A stretch of DNA of 64,000 bases from Cristatella mucedo (GCA_009760855.2 WPIO01000027.1:4098501-4162500); one strand, 5' to 3'; counted from the stretch's first letter, positions 21,683 to 33,029 are shown. Notes: generated by a model from the letters alone, not told the origin. A program made the numbers and translations.

Positions 21683-22574
21683 AAGAACATGTTAATGGGC
21701 ACACTGGGATAGCGATGGTTGTAGCTGAATGCATCCTAGCTGTTCGTTGGCCAATCCTGCCCACTTGCTAACTCGGCGTTTGGCTTTGTTTTTAGCACAA
21801 GCCTGGATTACTCATGAGAACCGCCATTGGTGTATGTTTCAAGATGCCATTTCCAGCCGACGTTGGATCCCTCGACTTACTTACCTGCGTTTGCCTTGGC
21901 AGTCATTGTAGCTGCTTGCTTGGCGGATTCACCATGCCCCGAAGGAGTGCTAGTCAGGCTCCTTGCATCATTGGCTGCCTCGCTTATGATTTACCCAGGT
22001 GTTATTTGCGCCCGGTTTCATGATCTTGACCATTAGCATTTGCCCGAACATTCGCATGATGCTGCCGCATGTGTTTCTGTCAATCTTCATTTTGTTATAG
22101 CATGGTGATATCAACATAGCGCATGTGACGCGTGATCCGAATTATAGAAATCGCTGAACTATATGCCATCTCAGTCGATTGTCTATCGGTGATTATTGCA
22201 TTGTGGCGAGAATCACTGATTTTTATAACATCGCGGTTCCGTGATTCATTTTCTCGTCCAGCGTCGCGATGTTACGAAAGAACAACGTATAGTTATTTGT
22301 TGATTTCAAGGAGCAGCCTCGTGGATTCACAACGACTCAGGAATATTACTGCTCAATTTTTCTTTAGCTGCACAGAAAATTATACTCATACAGCACTAAT
22401 AGTCCCTCTGATCGGCCAATGCCAATGTCACAGCCACTAGCGTCGGTAGCCGTCGCCTGGCGCTCCCTAGCCGACCTAGCTTTGATCAGCAGCAAAATAT
22501 GCAGAGTCAATGAACAAGAATGGTCGAAGCCTTATTGTAGGACATGCTCACCGAAAGAGCATGCCGAAAAACTT
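21683..22574. other. Unassigned, possible 3' UTR
   Basis: Overlapping short open frames exist (for example 21827-22036, hydrophobic, and 22132-22440), but none resembles a family I know. A small inverted repeat (aacatcgcg/cgcgatgtt) lies near 22230-22275. No tRNA or clear repeat family. Confidence 0.4.
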
Positions 22575-22765
22575 GCCAGAAAGATATGTAAAGTAAGAGT
22601 TAATCGATTTGCAGCCTCATTTAAATAGTGGTGGAAGAGAGCTAATGGCTATCTCACCGCTTGCGGTACGCAATATGAGATGCCTGACTGGAGCCCCCGA
22701 CTTGGGTCATGAAGTGCGACCGCGTCAGCCCTCTGCTACGACTCAGGCGAGTTCAACGAATTACC
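22575..22765 (-). mobile_element. SINE-B copy, degraded
   Basis: Reverse order: 'ttaatcgatttgcagcctca', 'tggctatctcaccgcttgcg', 'cgacttgggtcatgaagtgc'. This matches SINE-B's tail, middle and tRNA-like head. Confidence 0.55.
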
Positions 22766-22909
22766 GCAATTCACTTTATTTAGGGTAAAATCGACCGGAC
22801 ACTGGCATTGCCTCGCTAAAACTGGTGGATGTATTACACCTTCAATTTTATCTATCCACATAATTTCATGTCATTACTCCCATCCACACTTATGAAATTG
22901 ATCTGCAAC

Positions 22910-24885
22910 ACAGGAGACTTGTACCGCAGTCAGCTGCAGTTCGCCTTAAATCCACCACGAATCAGCTTCGCGAAGCTCCAAAAAGTCTGGATATAAAACT
23001 ATGCTACGAGTAAAATGTACCTAGAAAATTTCGCGAGATTCTAACAAGCAAACACGAAGTCCACTGAAAAAAGATTCCAGCAACCCGTGCCAATACTATA
23101 TATATAATAATATAATTCATTTATATAGCGCCCCAAGAGAACTTAATCTCTATTCAGGTGCTTCATATATGCCTCGGGGCTCGAGCCCTCGACCTCAGTC
23201 AGACCTTGGTCGGGGCGAGCACCTTAACCGCTAGATCAAATCAGCTCGAAATCCAATCCAGCACAATATACTGCATTCCAACTCGCAACAGAAAAGCTCC
23301 TTTTTTAATTGAATATGACAGCACCTCTATGAAAGTTGTACTCATAAAATTTCACTTGTATTGGTTCGGCTGTTCTTGCGAAATGCCCTCCAATACCTCG
23401 GGCCAATACCGAAATCCACTGCAATCCACCGAAAAGTGACTAGAAGTAGATTTCACCGAGCTTCAATTTCTATTGCCTATTAAAGCGCACTGTGCTATGT
23501 GCACATCAACTTAAAATGTAAAATTATCCATTCGCAAACACTGGCAATGAGCCACCGTCGCCCGAAGTGACCTGGGGAAATAACAAATTCCACTATAATC
23601 CAGTGCAAATCATCCTCAAATCGCCATCGCGAAGCTCACATTTAAATTGCATGTAAAACTGAACTTTGATCAAAGTGCACTCATAAAATATCACTCCGTT
23701 GTGCACACGCGTTCTCATACAATTTACTGCAACGGCCCGGTTCGATTCTGCAATTCCCATCAATCCGTTGCAATCCACCACAAAGCGACCAGAACGCGTA
23801 CACAACTCTTAGCTATTAGTATGATTGCATGCTGCTCTATCTTCTGTTATAGTGCACTGACATAATTTCGCTGTAATTACCTCAACAATTCTGTAGCAAT
23901 GCACTGCAATCGACTACAATGGCCCGGGCCAATACCGAAATCTACTGCAATCCGATTCAAAATGTCCAGAAATCGGTTTCGCAATGCTCCAATTTTGAAT
24001 GCGTATTGAAAAGTACGCTATTCAAATTCAGCCACACCATTTTAAGCAATTTTGCTCGTACAATCTCAGGCAATGCATGACAATCTACGGCTCGGCTCGA
24101 AGCACCAATCCCCTACAATCCGTGGCAAATCGACCACAAATTGGGTGCGAGAAGTTCCAATTGCCATCGTAATTGACATTTTGTATGTTAAAAGTGGAGT
24201 CTTAGAATTTTCAAGCTATTTTGTACGTTAATTGCCAACAATGCACTGCAACCGACTGCAAGCAATCCGTGGCAAATCGACAAGAAATCGGCTGCACCAA
24301 GCTCCAATTCTCATTTGCGTAACATCTGGCTGCGTGCGCACACACTTTTAACCCACTCTATTCGTTTAATCTAGGGCAATGCACGGCAATCGACATCCAG
24401 AGCCCGGGTAAATACGATAATCCGTTATGGTCGATCGCAAATCTCCGGAAAGTGGCTGGCCAAGATCAAATTTTTCTTACATTACACTGCGCACTGTGTT
24501 TAAAATGAAATTACATCCTTTCAAACGATCACACGCGTAAAATTGCAAAAAAGAGCATCAACAGCCGCAGTGGCCCAGGCCAATACTTCAACTCGCGGCC
24601 GACAAATCGACGAGAAATTGGCAGTGCGAAGCTCCAATCATCATTGCATATAGCGTTTCGCGGCGTCGTAAGTGAAACCGTGGGATTTCAAGCTGCTTTT
24701 CTCGTTGCCTGTCAGCAGCGCGCGGCAATCGAGAGCAATGGTGGGAGTTATACTGCAATCCGTGAGCGATCATCGAGATGAGCTGCGAGAAGCTGCAACT
24801 CTGATTCTGCGAAACATCTAACTGCGCACGCATAATTCGAAACCACAATGCGCGTTCAATTGATGGAAAGTAAAATGTTAAGCGT
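22910..24885 (+). repeat. Degenerate ~170-bp satellite, direct arm
   Basis: Successive divergent monomers share an ordered set of words: CAATCCACCGCAATCC-like, 'aaatcGACCACAAATCGGC', 'GCGAAGCTCCAAT', 'GCACTGTG', and 'GGCAATCGACNNCAATGGCC' + 'CGGGCCAATAC'. The last word recurs near 23395, 23735, 23918, 24092, 24402 and 24568, a mean step of about 168 bp. Identity between monomers is low. A SINE-A interrupts it at 23105-23260. Confidence 0.85.
23105..23260 (-). mobile_element. SINE-A inserted in satellite
   Basis: Nearly complete antisense copy: 'aattcatttatatagcgccc', 'gagaacttaatctctattca', B-box reverse 'ctcggggctcgagccc', A-box reverse 'ccttaaccgctagatca'. Closely related to the copies at 57190 and 62556, so it inserted after the satellite monomers had diverged. 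Confidence 0.9.
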
Positions 24886-25912
24886 AATGCTGAGCGTAGG
24901 GCGTGCAATGTAAAGCGTATAGCTAATAGCGCTAAGCGAAAAGCGAACTGCGAAAAGCGAAAAACGGAAAGCGTTAAACGTGACGGCTGAGAGGGTTAAG
25001 CGGAAAGCAATGAGAGGGAAACATAAAGTATAAAGCTTAAAGTGCGTAAAGCGTTAAGAATAAGCGAGAAAAGAAAATCGAAGTCGGAAAACGAGATGCA
25101 ATCGAAGCGTAAAGTTTCAAGCATAAAGCGTAAATGGCAAAGCGTAAAGCAAAAAACGAAAAGCCTAAAAATCACACATTGAAAAGGAAAATGCAAACAA
25201 CGAGCAGAAATATGCGTAAAATGTTGAGCGGATAGCGGAAACGGAAAGAACCGCGAAGAATAAAGAGTATAGAGAAAAACAAAAAAAGTGAAACCCTAAC
25301 GGCAAAAAGCGGAAAGCGTGAAGCGTAAGGCTAGAGAGTAAACAGTAAATCGCAAAGCGACAAGTAATAAGCGTAAAGGGACGAGCGTGGAGCCCGAACC
25401 GTAATGCGGAGAGCGTGGCGCGTAAATAGTAAAGTGTAAAGCGAAAAGCAAAAATTGAAAATGAAAAAGCTAACGCAGAAAGCACAAAGTGCAATGCAGG
25501 AAGTTAAAAGTGTCAGGCATAACCTGATCAGCGGAGAGCGGAAAACATAAAGCGTAAAGCTGCAGGGTGAATCGTAAAATATAAAGACTAAAGCGTAATG
25601 CGTAGTGTGTAAAGCTTGATGCGAAAAGGTACGAGCATAAATGAAAAACGAATAGCAGCCAGAACCAAAAAGCGAGAAGCGGAAAATATGAAGCGGAATG
25701 CCAAGGCCATTGCGAGAAGCTTAAAGATTAAAGCGGAAAGCGTAAAGACTTAAGCATTCAGCGTAAAGGGTTCAGAGTAAAGCCTAATTTCTAAAGAATA
25801 AAGTGTACAAAGCCAATCTCGAAGCGTCAGGAGTAAGCCGTGAAGCGTAAAGCAGTTGGCTTTAAGCGTAAACTTTTAAGCGTTAAGAGTGAAGCGTAAA
25901 GTGCTTAACGGT
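24886..25912 (+). repeat. Short-motif core, GCGTAAA orientation
   Basis: About 1 kb of hypervariable short repeats built on aagcgtaaagcg, with frequent variants (gcgaaaagc, gcataaagc, gcggaaagc). Not a clean tandem array: the spacing varies from 7 to 14 bases. Confidence 0.85.
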
Positions 25913-26690
25913 TTACGCTTTACACTCTACACTTTCGCCTTACGCTTTACGCTTCGCCCTTTACGCTTTAAACTCTACGCTTTCCTCTTGACGCTTTAAG
26001 TTTCACTCTTTCCGCTTTTTTTATTTACGCGTTTCGCTAGGCGCTTTACGCGTAACGAAGTACGTTGTGCAATTTACGCTTTACGTTTTGCACTTTAAGC
26101 ATTAGGCCTTAAGCTTTAGGCTTTAGACGCTAGCTAGGCTTTATGCTATAGGTTTTAGGCTTTAGGCTGCACGTTTTAGGATGTAGGATGTATGCTGTAG
26201 GCTTTAGGTTTAAGGCTTGAGACTTGAGGCCTAATACTTAAGGCTTAATACTTTATACTTTTTTTATCCGCTTTACACTTGACGCTTTACACTTTACACT
26301 TTCCGTTTTTGGCTTTAGGCTCTAGGCTCAATGCTTTCGGATTTAGGCCTTGGGCTTTTAGCCTGACAGCTTAGGCTTCAGGCTTTAAGCTTTAGGCATT
26401 AGGCTTTACGCTTTACGCTTTAGGATGAAGGCTATAGGCTCCGGACTTGAGTCTTAGGGCTTTCGGATTTAGGCTCTATGCATTTGGCTTTAGGCTTCAG
26501 GCCTTCGAATTTAGGCCTTAGGCTTTGGGCCTTAGGCGTTATAATTTAGGCAGAAGGCTTTACGCTTTATACTTTCTGCTAATGCTTTTCACACTAGGCT
26601 CTACGCTTTACGTTTTACGCATAGTGCTTCATTCTTTGGGATTTACGCGTTACATATTAAAGCTTGCGCTTTACGTGTGTTGTGAACGTT
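25913..26690 (-). repeat. Short-motif core, inverted orientation
   Basis: The same motif family as the preceding kilobase, now as its complement (TTTACGCTT). The flip occurs within about 20 bases around 25905-25920. From about 26100 to 26560 the dominant word changes to TTTAGGCTT. Confidence 0.85.
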
Positions 26691-26749
26691 AGTGTGCGCG
26701 TAATGCTAAACAGCAAACGACTTGGAGCACTCAGAACGCAACCAAACTC

Positions 26750-27600
26750 AACAACATTTAATCATCAACTACGTTTAGCTGACTTTCATGCGAACCGGAA
26801 CTTCCGTCGTCTGCGGCTCAGGAACGCTTCGCTCTGATTAGCTAGCGTCGTTGGGGTTCGACAAATTACCGAAACCCACTCGAATAAAGCTAACGGTGAC
26901 CACGCATAAGTAATGCAGAGCTCAAATTTCTGCTGATAGTGTAGTACACGTTCGAGATTATCTTTCCACCAAATATCATGTCGCTTCGCAATCGCGCACT
27001 TATGCAAATCAGCTTCACCGCCGGACGCCTGCACCGCAATCCACCGAAATCCTTCGCAATCCATTCTAGCTCCCGTCAAATCCACCACAAATCAGCTTCG
27101 CACAGCTCCCAAAAATTCGAATATCCGCCTAAGCTACGTATAGAATGTACCTAGAAAACTTCGCGATATTCCGCTCACGTGTTCTCACGAAGTCCAGGTT
27201 GCACTGGCCCAGGCCAATACCGCATTTCACCATGCAACGAAAGAAATCCCGATCGAAAATCTTTTTTGATTGCAAATGACAGCGCACTATGCGAAAATTG
27301 CATTAAAAAGATTTCACTTGCATTGGCACGGCCGTTCTCGTGCAATGCGCTGCAATCGCCTGCAGCGGCCCGGGCCAATACCACAATTCACTTCAATCCA
27401 CAGAATCCACCGCATAAAAAATCGAAATACATTGCGCGCCGAGCTCCAGTTTTTATTGCATATTAAAGTGCACCGTGCTGTGTGCACAACCACGTAAAAT
27501 AAAAAAATCGTGCAGCCTCGCACTTTGGCAATTGGCGGCAATCGCCTAAAATGACCTGGAACGTATATGCGAGGGCAATGCCCGGCAATCGACGACAACG
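26750..27600 (+). repeat. Second direct satellite segment
   Basis: Returns to the direct monomer orientation. 27060-27200 parallels 22930-23060 ('aaatccaccacaaatcagct', 'gtacctagaaaa', 'cacgaagtcca'). 26858-27562 is also one arm of the closest inverted repeat, whose partner is 29966-30690. Confidence 0.85.
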
Positions 27601-27920
27601 GCCTGGGAAAACACGTCCTCTACAGCCCTCAGGTAGAGGACGATAAATAAATGTCTGTTTTCTTCATCCAAACGTCACTAGAGCGAGTAGAAGCTATCAC
27701 TGTGCGAGCTTGAAGCTTTACTAATTAATGAAGCTTCTCGCCTTACCGCTGATGTTTTAGCTCTACCCAGTACTCTAATGGTCACCGCACCTGGCCGCGA
27801 AGGGTGGGTGACATGTTTTTTTCTGCTAACCACAAGGTCTCCCTCACCTGATACGATCGCTTGACCCATACCCCTGGCCTCACGACTTGAGTTGAGTGTG
27901 TACACTTACAACGGATAGAT
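27601..27920. other. Non-satellite spacer in satellite block
   Basis: About 320 bases lacking the satellite words, at the second orientation switch. It begins with a small inverted repeat (cctctac/gtagagg). No recognised element. Confidence 0.5.
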
Positions 27921-30690
27921 TTCCGTGTTTTCCCCGGCCGTTGTCGTCGATTGCCGCGCATTGGCCTCGCATGTACGTTCAAGATTGGTTGATAGGATGC
28001 GGTTGCACTTTTAATATAGCACACTGCTACGCAAGAAAAATTTGATCTTCTCCCACCAGTTTTGTTTGTACTTGTAACAGACAAGCATAGATTGCTGTAT
28101 TGTCTCGGGCAATTGCCGTCGATTGCCATGAATTGCCCAACGTTGAACGCGAAAAAGGACAGCGTGTGCGCCCACAGTGAGCGTTATGTGGTTGGATAAT
28201 CACAAATTCAAACAGCCAATTTCCAGCAAATTTGAACCAGATTGCTGCAGAGACCGGGCCATTGCCATCGATTGCCGTGCGTTGCCCTCGAGTGTGCCTT
28301 TGTTGATTGTATAAAAGGATGTGGCTGCACTTTTAATGCGGTGTAGTGCAATACGCAAGAAAAGTTGGAGCTTCCCTCAGCAACCGTCGGTTCATTTGCA
28401 ACTGTCCGTTATGGATTGGCGTATTTCCCGAGGCCATTGCCGTCGGTTGCCGTCGATTGCCGTCGATTTAACGCGCACCATGGGTGAAAATTATGCACGC
28501 ACACAGGTACATATTGGAATGAGAGCTGCAGTTTATTGCAGCCAATCTTTTCAATTTTCCACGGATTTTGCTATCGGCCCCTACCATTGTTGTTGATTGC
28601 CGTGCATCGCTGACAGTTAACAAACAAAGCATCTTGAAAATTCCACGGTTTTACTTTAGGCGCAACGGAATGTTACATGTAACGACAATTGAGGCTTCCG
28701 CGCTGGCAATTTCTCTTTAATTCGCCAGGAATTGGGGTATGGGCCCAGGACATTGCTGTCGATTGCCGCTCATTGTTCACGATTGTACGTGGGCGATTGG
28801 TTGAAAGGGATTTGATTGCACTTTAAACACAGTGGGCTGTGACAGGCAAGATATATTTTATCTTGGCCCAGTCACTTTCCAGTGATTTGCGATGGAACAT
28901 AATGGATTGCCGCATTTGCCCGGGCTATTGCCGTCTGTTGCCGTGCATTGCCCAAGATTGAAAGGTCAGAGCTGGTTGAAAGTATATGTGCACACAGTGA
29001 GATATAATGTGGAATGAGAATTAGAGTTTGGTGCAGCCGATTTCTCGTCGATTTGCCACGGATTTCGGTGGTCCCTGCCATTGCTGTCGAATGCCGTGCA
29101 TTGTCGACAATTAACGTGCAAATCAGCTTGAAAGTCCTACGATTTCACTTTTAGTACAAAGAAATTTGAAATGCGATGACAATAGGCACTTCGTGCAGCC
29201 AATTTAGTGTCAACTTGCCACGGATTGTAGTGGATTGCTGCTTCGAGCAGAGCCGTTGCCGTAAATTGCCATGCATTGCCCGAGATCGTACTAGCGCAAT
29301 TGCTTAAAAAGATGTGGTTGACTTTAACCAGTGTGCTTTGTAGCATGCATTAAAAATTTAAGCATTGCGAAACCGATTTCAGAGCATTTTGCATCAGATT
29401 GCTGTAAATTGAGGTATTGGCCCGGGCCATTGCAGTTAATTGCAGTGCATCGCAGCCGAATGATCGAGGCAATTTTAGTTAAATTGTGGGATTAAACAAT
29501 AACCAAAAATTAGACCAACGTGCAAGCAATCACTATTAGAGCTTAAAGTCTATGTATTTCGGTCGTTTTTCGGCGGGTTGCGGTATATTGACGTACTGGC
29601 CCGGGCAGTTGCACTCGATTGCAGTGCATTGCTGCAGAATGGCCGAGGCAATAAGAGTGAAGTTATGCGAGTACACAATAACGGAAGAGTAGAGCAGCGT
29701 GCAATCATAATTAGAGCTTCTAGTGTACGCGTTCTGGTCGCTGTGTAGCAGATTGCAGCGGATTTCGGCGGATTGAGGAGGATTGCGGCATGGGACCGGG
29801 TCGTTGCAGTCGATTGCAATTCATTGCATGAGAACGCGTGTGCACAATTGAGCGAAACTTTGTGGACGCACTTTAAACTGAGTCTAGTCCTATAGGCAAT
29901 GTCAATTAGAGCTTCGCGATGGCGATTTGAGGATGATTTGCAGTGGAATAGAGTGGATTGCGGTAGTTTTCCAGGTCATTTTAGGCGATTGCCGCCAATT
30001 GCCATAGTGCGAGGTTGCATGATTTTTTTATTTTACGTGGTTGTGCACAGAGCACGGTGCACTTTAATATGCAATAAAAACTGGAGCTCTGTGCGCAATT
30101 TATTTTGATTTTTTATGCGGTGGATTCTGTGAATTGAAGTGGATTGCGGTATTGGCCCGGGCTACTGCAGGCGATTGCAGCGCATTGCACGAGAACGGCC
30201 GTGCCAATGCAAGTGAGATCTTTTTAATGCAATTTTCGCAGAGTGCGCTGTCATTTGCAATCAAAAAAGGAGATTTTCGATCAGGATTTCTTTCGTTGCA
30301 TGGTGGAGTGCGGTATTGGCCTGGGCCAGTGCAATCTTATTTCAGTAGACTTCGTGAGAACACGTGAGCGGAATCGTGCGAAATTGTCTTGGTACATTGC
30401 ACGTGTAGCGTAGTTTGATATTCCAGACTTTTTGGAGCTGTGCGAAGCTGATTTGTGGTGTATATATAGCGAACTAGAATGGATTGCGGTGGATTGCAGT
30501 ACAGGCGTCCGGCGTCAAAGCTCATTTGCCTAAGTGCGCGTGCGCGAAGCGACATAAAATTTAGTGGACGGATCAATTCGAACGTGTACTACAATATCAG
30601 CGCCAAATTTGAGCTCGGCAACGCTTATGTCTGGTCACTGCTAGCCTAACTAGAGTGGATTGCGATGGATTTCGGTGGATTGCGGTAATT
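27921..30690 (-). repeat. Degenerate ~170-bp satellite, inverted arm
   Basis: The same monomer words in complement. The word GGGCCATTGCCGTCGATTGC (variants) recurs near 27940, 28105, 28255, 28428, 28577, 28743, 28918, 29075, 29250, 29420, 29600, 29795, 29970 and 30157, a mean step of about 170 bp. The far end (29550-30690) is the most similar to the direct arm at 22930-24000 and to 26858-27562. Confidence 0.88.
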
Positions 30691-31205
30691 CGTCGGTTCC
30701 GCCTACGGCTACCGCAATTCCGCTTCCGTGCGCTTCCTGTTCTACCACCATCGCTCACCTTTCAGTGACGTCAGGCACTCATTATTTACGTTTTCTTAAT
30801 CCAGAACCCTCCAAAACGTTCGTCCCAGTTTGGCATGTCAACCTTAACTTTATTAATCCACAGTGAGTTGCCTGCACTGCAGTCTTTTCGTTACAAGACA
30901 TTGTCACGCAAGCGCCCGCCGGCCTACATAAAGTGGGCCTATGCTACTCGGCCGCATGCGCTCAGCATGACAACAGTAGTTAGCCGTCCTCCTGTTTGCA
31001 GCAGCCTGGTCTGCACGACCCAGGGCGGCACCTGCTGGCGATCGTGTCGCGCTGCTGCCGCACACTCACCGTGGGCCAACTCGAGCGATCGCCGTCAAAG
31101 CCACAACACAGGCGGACGATCAATAATGGAATCGCCAGCACGTGCAGCCCTTTGCGCTCGCTCGAACCGCGCGATGGATCGTCGGATCGTCGATCGGCGA
31201 AAGAG
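30691..31205. other. FoxQ2 3' flank, probable 3' UTR
   Basis: Becomes CpG-rich toward the gene. No independent gene recognised. The open frames here overlap one another and lack known domains. Confidence 0.5.
30849..30854 (-). terminator. Candidate poly(A) signal for FoxQ2
   Basis: TTTATT on the plus strand is AATAAA on the gene strand, about 350 bases after the FoxQ2 stop codon. It is the nearest canonical hexamer I see downstream. Confidence 0.4.
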
Positions 31206-32096
31206 TTAGCGCGCCCGGATAGGTCCGCTGTTTCCGATTCTACGTTCGTCTGCATCTGCTAGCAAACTCTCCATATCAAAGCCTCGCTTTCTACGGCACG
31301 CCCAGGGACATTTCGTCACAGTGACGTCGACAAATTCACTGCTGCTCAGAAGAGCGCTTCCTTGGGCGACAGTCGCTGCTGCTCCCCTCTCTACCGATCC
31401 GTGCCGAGTAGTTTCGTCGCCCGTCTCGAAACTGGCAGCCGCCTCGGTATCCGATTCGTCGCCGATTGTCACAATGCCCATATGCCGACGGATGCGGCGC
31501 TGAGCTTTCCGTCGACGGAAATCTCCCTTCACGAAGTCGTCGACGTTGGCGGGATGGACGGCCCAAAAATGGCCCTTCCCGTTGGCAGATCGGCCAGCTT
31601 TCACGAAGCAGTCGTTCAGAGACAGGTTGTGACGTATGCTGTTCTTCCAGCCGCTGCCTCGGCTGCGGAAATACGGATAAGTCTCGATCACCCAGCGGTA
31701 GATGTCGCTGAGAACCAATTTCTTCTCGGCAGAACTTAGTATGGCCATCGCGATGAGACCAATGTAACTGTGAGCCGGTTTGAGATTCTCAGCGCCGTAG
31801 TTGACCGGCCAGCATGATTGGCCCGCGTACGTGGAGCCGTGGACAATGTACCGGAAAGCTATGGCAGCCGGCGCCGCTAAGTACTGCGGTAAGTAGGCTG
31901 CCGCGGCTAGAGCGCGCGGCGCACTCTCGCTCGAACCAGCCAGCGCCGCCGCCGCCGGTCTCCTCCTGGGCGGCGCACTCGACATGGACGACTCAGCGGG
32001 CGGAGCCGCGGCCGCAGCAGCAGCAGCAGCAGTTGCCGCGTGGCGCAGCGTGAGGCGCGCCACCACGGTAGGTATGCGCAGCTCCGTGTAGTCCAT
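31206..32096 (-). CDS. foxQ2: Forkhead transcription factor FoxQ2, single exon
   Basis: 296 codons with no intron. Residues 1-100 are low complexity, with an alanine run at 20-31. Residues 106-206 are a complete forkhead domain starting KPAHSYIGLIAMAILSS. Its recognition helix region is GWKNSIRHNLSLNDCF (149-164), followed by the FoxQ2-typical KAGRSANGKGHFWAVHPANV and GDFRRRKAQRRIRRHMG. Residues 273-280, FDMESLLA, fit the EH1-type motif that recruits Groucho/TLE co-repressors, as in other FoxQ2 proteins. It is a nuclear DNA-binding regulator. In many animals FoxQ2 marks anterior/apical neuroectoderm. The first ATG after a TATA-like box was chosen as start. The gene faces the satellite block and converges with SLC35C2. 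Confidence 0.94.
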   Translation of the reverse strand: MDYTELRIPTVVARLTLRHAATAAAAAAAAAPPAESSMSSAPPRRRPAAAALAGSSESAPRALAAAAYLPQYLAAPAAIAFRYIVHGSTYAGQSCWPVNYGAENLKPAHSYIGLIAMAILSSAEKKLVLSDIYRWVIETYPYFRSRGSGWKNSIRHNLSLNDCFVKAGRSANGKGHFWAVHPANVDDFVKGDFRRRKAQRRIRRHMGIVTIGDESDTEAAASFETGDETTRHGSVERGAAATVAQGSALLSSSEFVDVTVTKCPWACRRKRGFDMESLLADADERRIGNSGPIRAR

Positions 32097-32119
32097 GCTA
32101 GCGGCAGTCGGCTCGAGCT

Positions 32120-32180
32120 ACGAGCGAGCGCACCGAGAGCTCGCATTTATGTAGTTCGGCCGGCTACACGCTATTGGTCG
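32120..32180 (-). promoter_or_regulatory. FoxQ2 core promoter: CCAAT and TATA-like boxes
   Basis: On the gene strand a CCAAT pentamer (plus-strand ATTGG, 32173-32177) lies about 25 bases upstream of TACATAAATG (32144-32153). That is about 50 bases before the ATG. If the TATA-like box is used, transcription would start near 32120 with a 5' leader of about 25 bases. The surrounding sequence is rich in CpG. Confidence 0.5.
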
Positions 32181-33029
32181 GAGCGCAGGGCGGCCCTGCT
32201 AATTGCCACACGCATCGCTGCCGCCGCCTCCGAAGTCGCCGGCCGCAGGACCCACTCGCAGCAATTAAGCGCGGCATTTCGACGGCGTCGCCGTGCTACG
32301 AGTAAGGCATTTGGTTAGAGACAAGGAGCAACGGACGGGGTCGCCTGCCGCGACCAGCCGACGCGCTTGCTGTAAGAAAGCGGCGACTCAATCGCCGGCA
32401 ACCGTATGAACCGGCAACTACCAGTAACGACCGGAGACGGAAAATGGTAAATTGTGGCCAGTCAGCACGCTGCTTGAACTGTGGCAGATGCAGTTAAGCA
32501 GCGTTAGCGCTGCTGAGCGAAGTCTGTCATCAACATCGTCGTCACCTTCGTCATCATCGTGGTGGGAACCGGGGTGCGTCGTTATTGTGCCGCAACATTA
32601 GCCGTATCGGAGCATTTCTTGAAGGATAAGCACGGCCGAGCCGGCAGCCACGCTTGAACGGAAGCTATCGCGGTATAGTTCAACAAGTGTGACGACCCTT
32701 CTTTTGGCCACCAGGAACCTTCTAAGAATGTACGCGGCGAAGCGCTTACTCTGTCATTCTGCTGGCCGGTCCTGGCATTCTGAGTCTCGCTGGCATCGTC
32801 CTCGACAGTTGGAAACGATTCGCCCAAGAAAATGAGCGGAAGGCAGCAGAGGAGGCAACTGAATGCCGCAGCCGCCCTGAGGCTAGAGTTGTAAGGCTAG
32901 ATTTTATTGCGTTGCGAGGCAGAACGCGAGACAGAGTGAGAGCCGTGGCTACCATGGAGAAGCGGTCGGACGAACTCGTGCTTGCACTTAGCGAAGCCCC
33001 CACCCTAGCAGCGCTAGAACACGCGAGCG
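32181..33029. other. CpG-rich FoxQ2 upstream region
   Basis: GC- and CpG-rich, with no recognisable coding exon. A likely location for FoxQ2 regulatory sequence, but no specific site can be assigned. Confidence 0.4.

Noticed and set aside
21814-22036. Hydrophobic open frames as an additional membrane-protein exon
   Set aside because: Three overlapping frames compete, none matches SLC35C2 or another family I recognise, and no splice sites clearly bound them.
22910-24885. Coding or structural RNA gene in the satellite arm
   Set aside because: No frame persists. The conserved words recur at about 170 bp in both orientations, which is repeat behaviour.
31321-31739. Plus-strand open frames opposite FoxQ2 (also 31814-32053 and minus 31336-31566)
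   Set aside because: They are shadows of the GC-rich forkhead gene in other frames and have no domain of their own.
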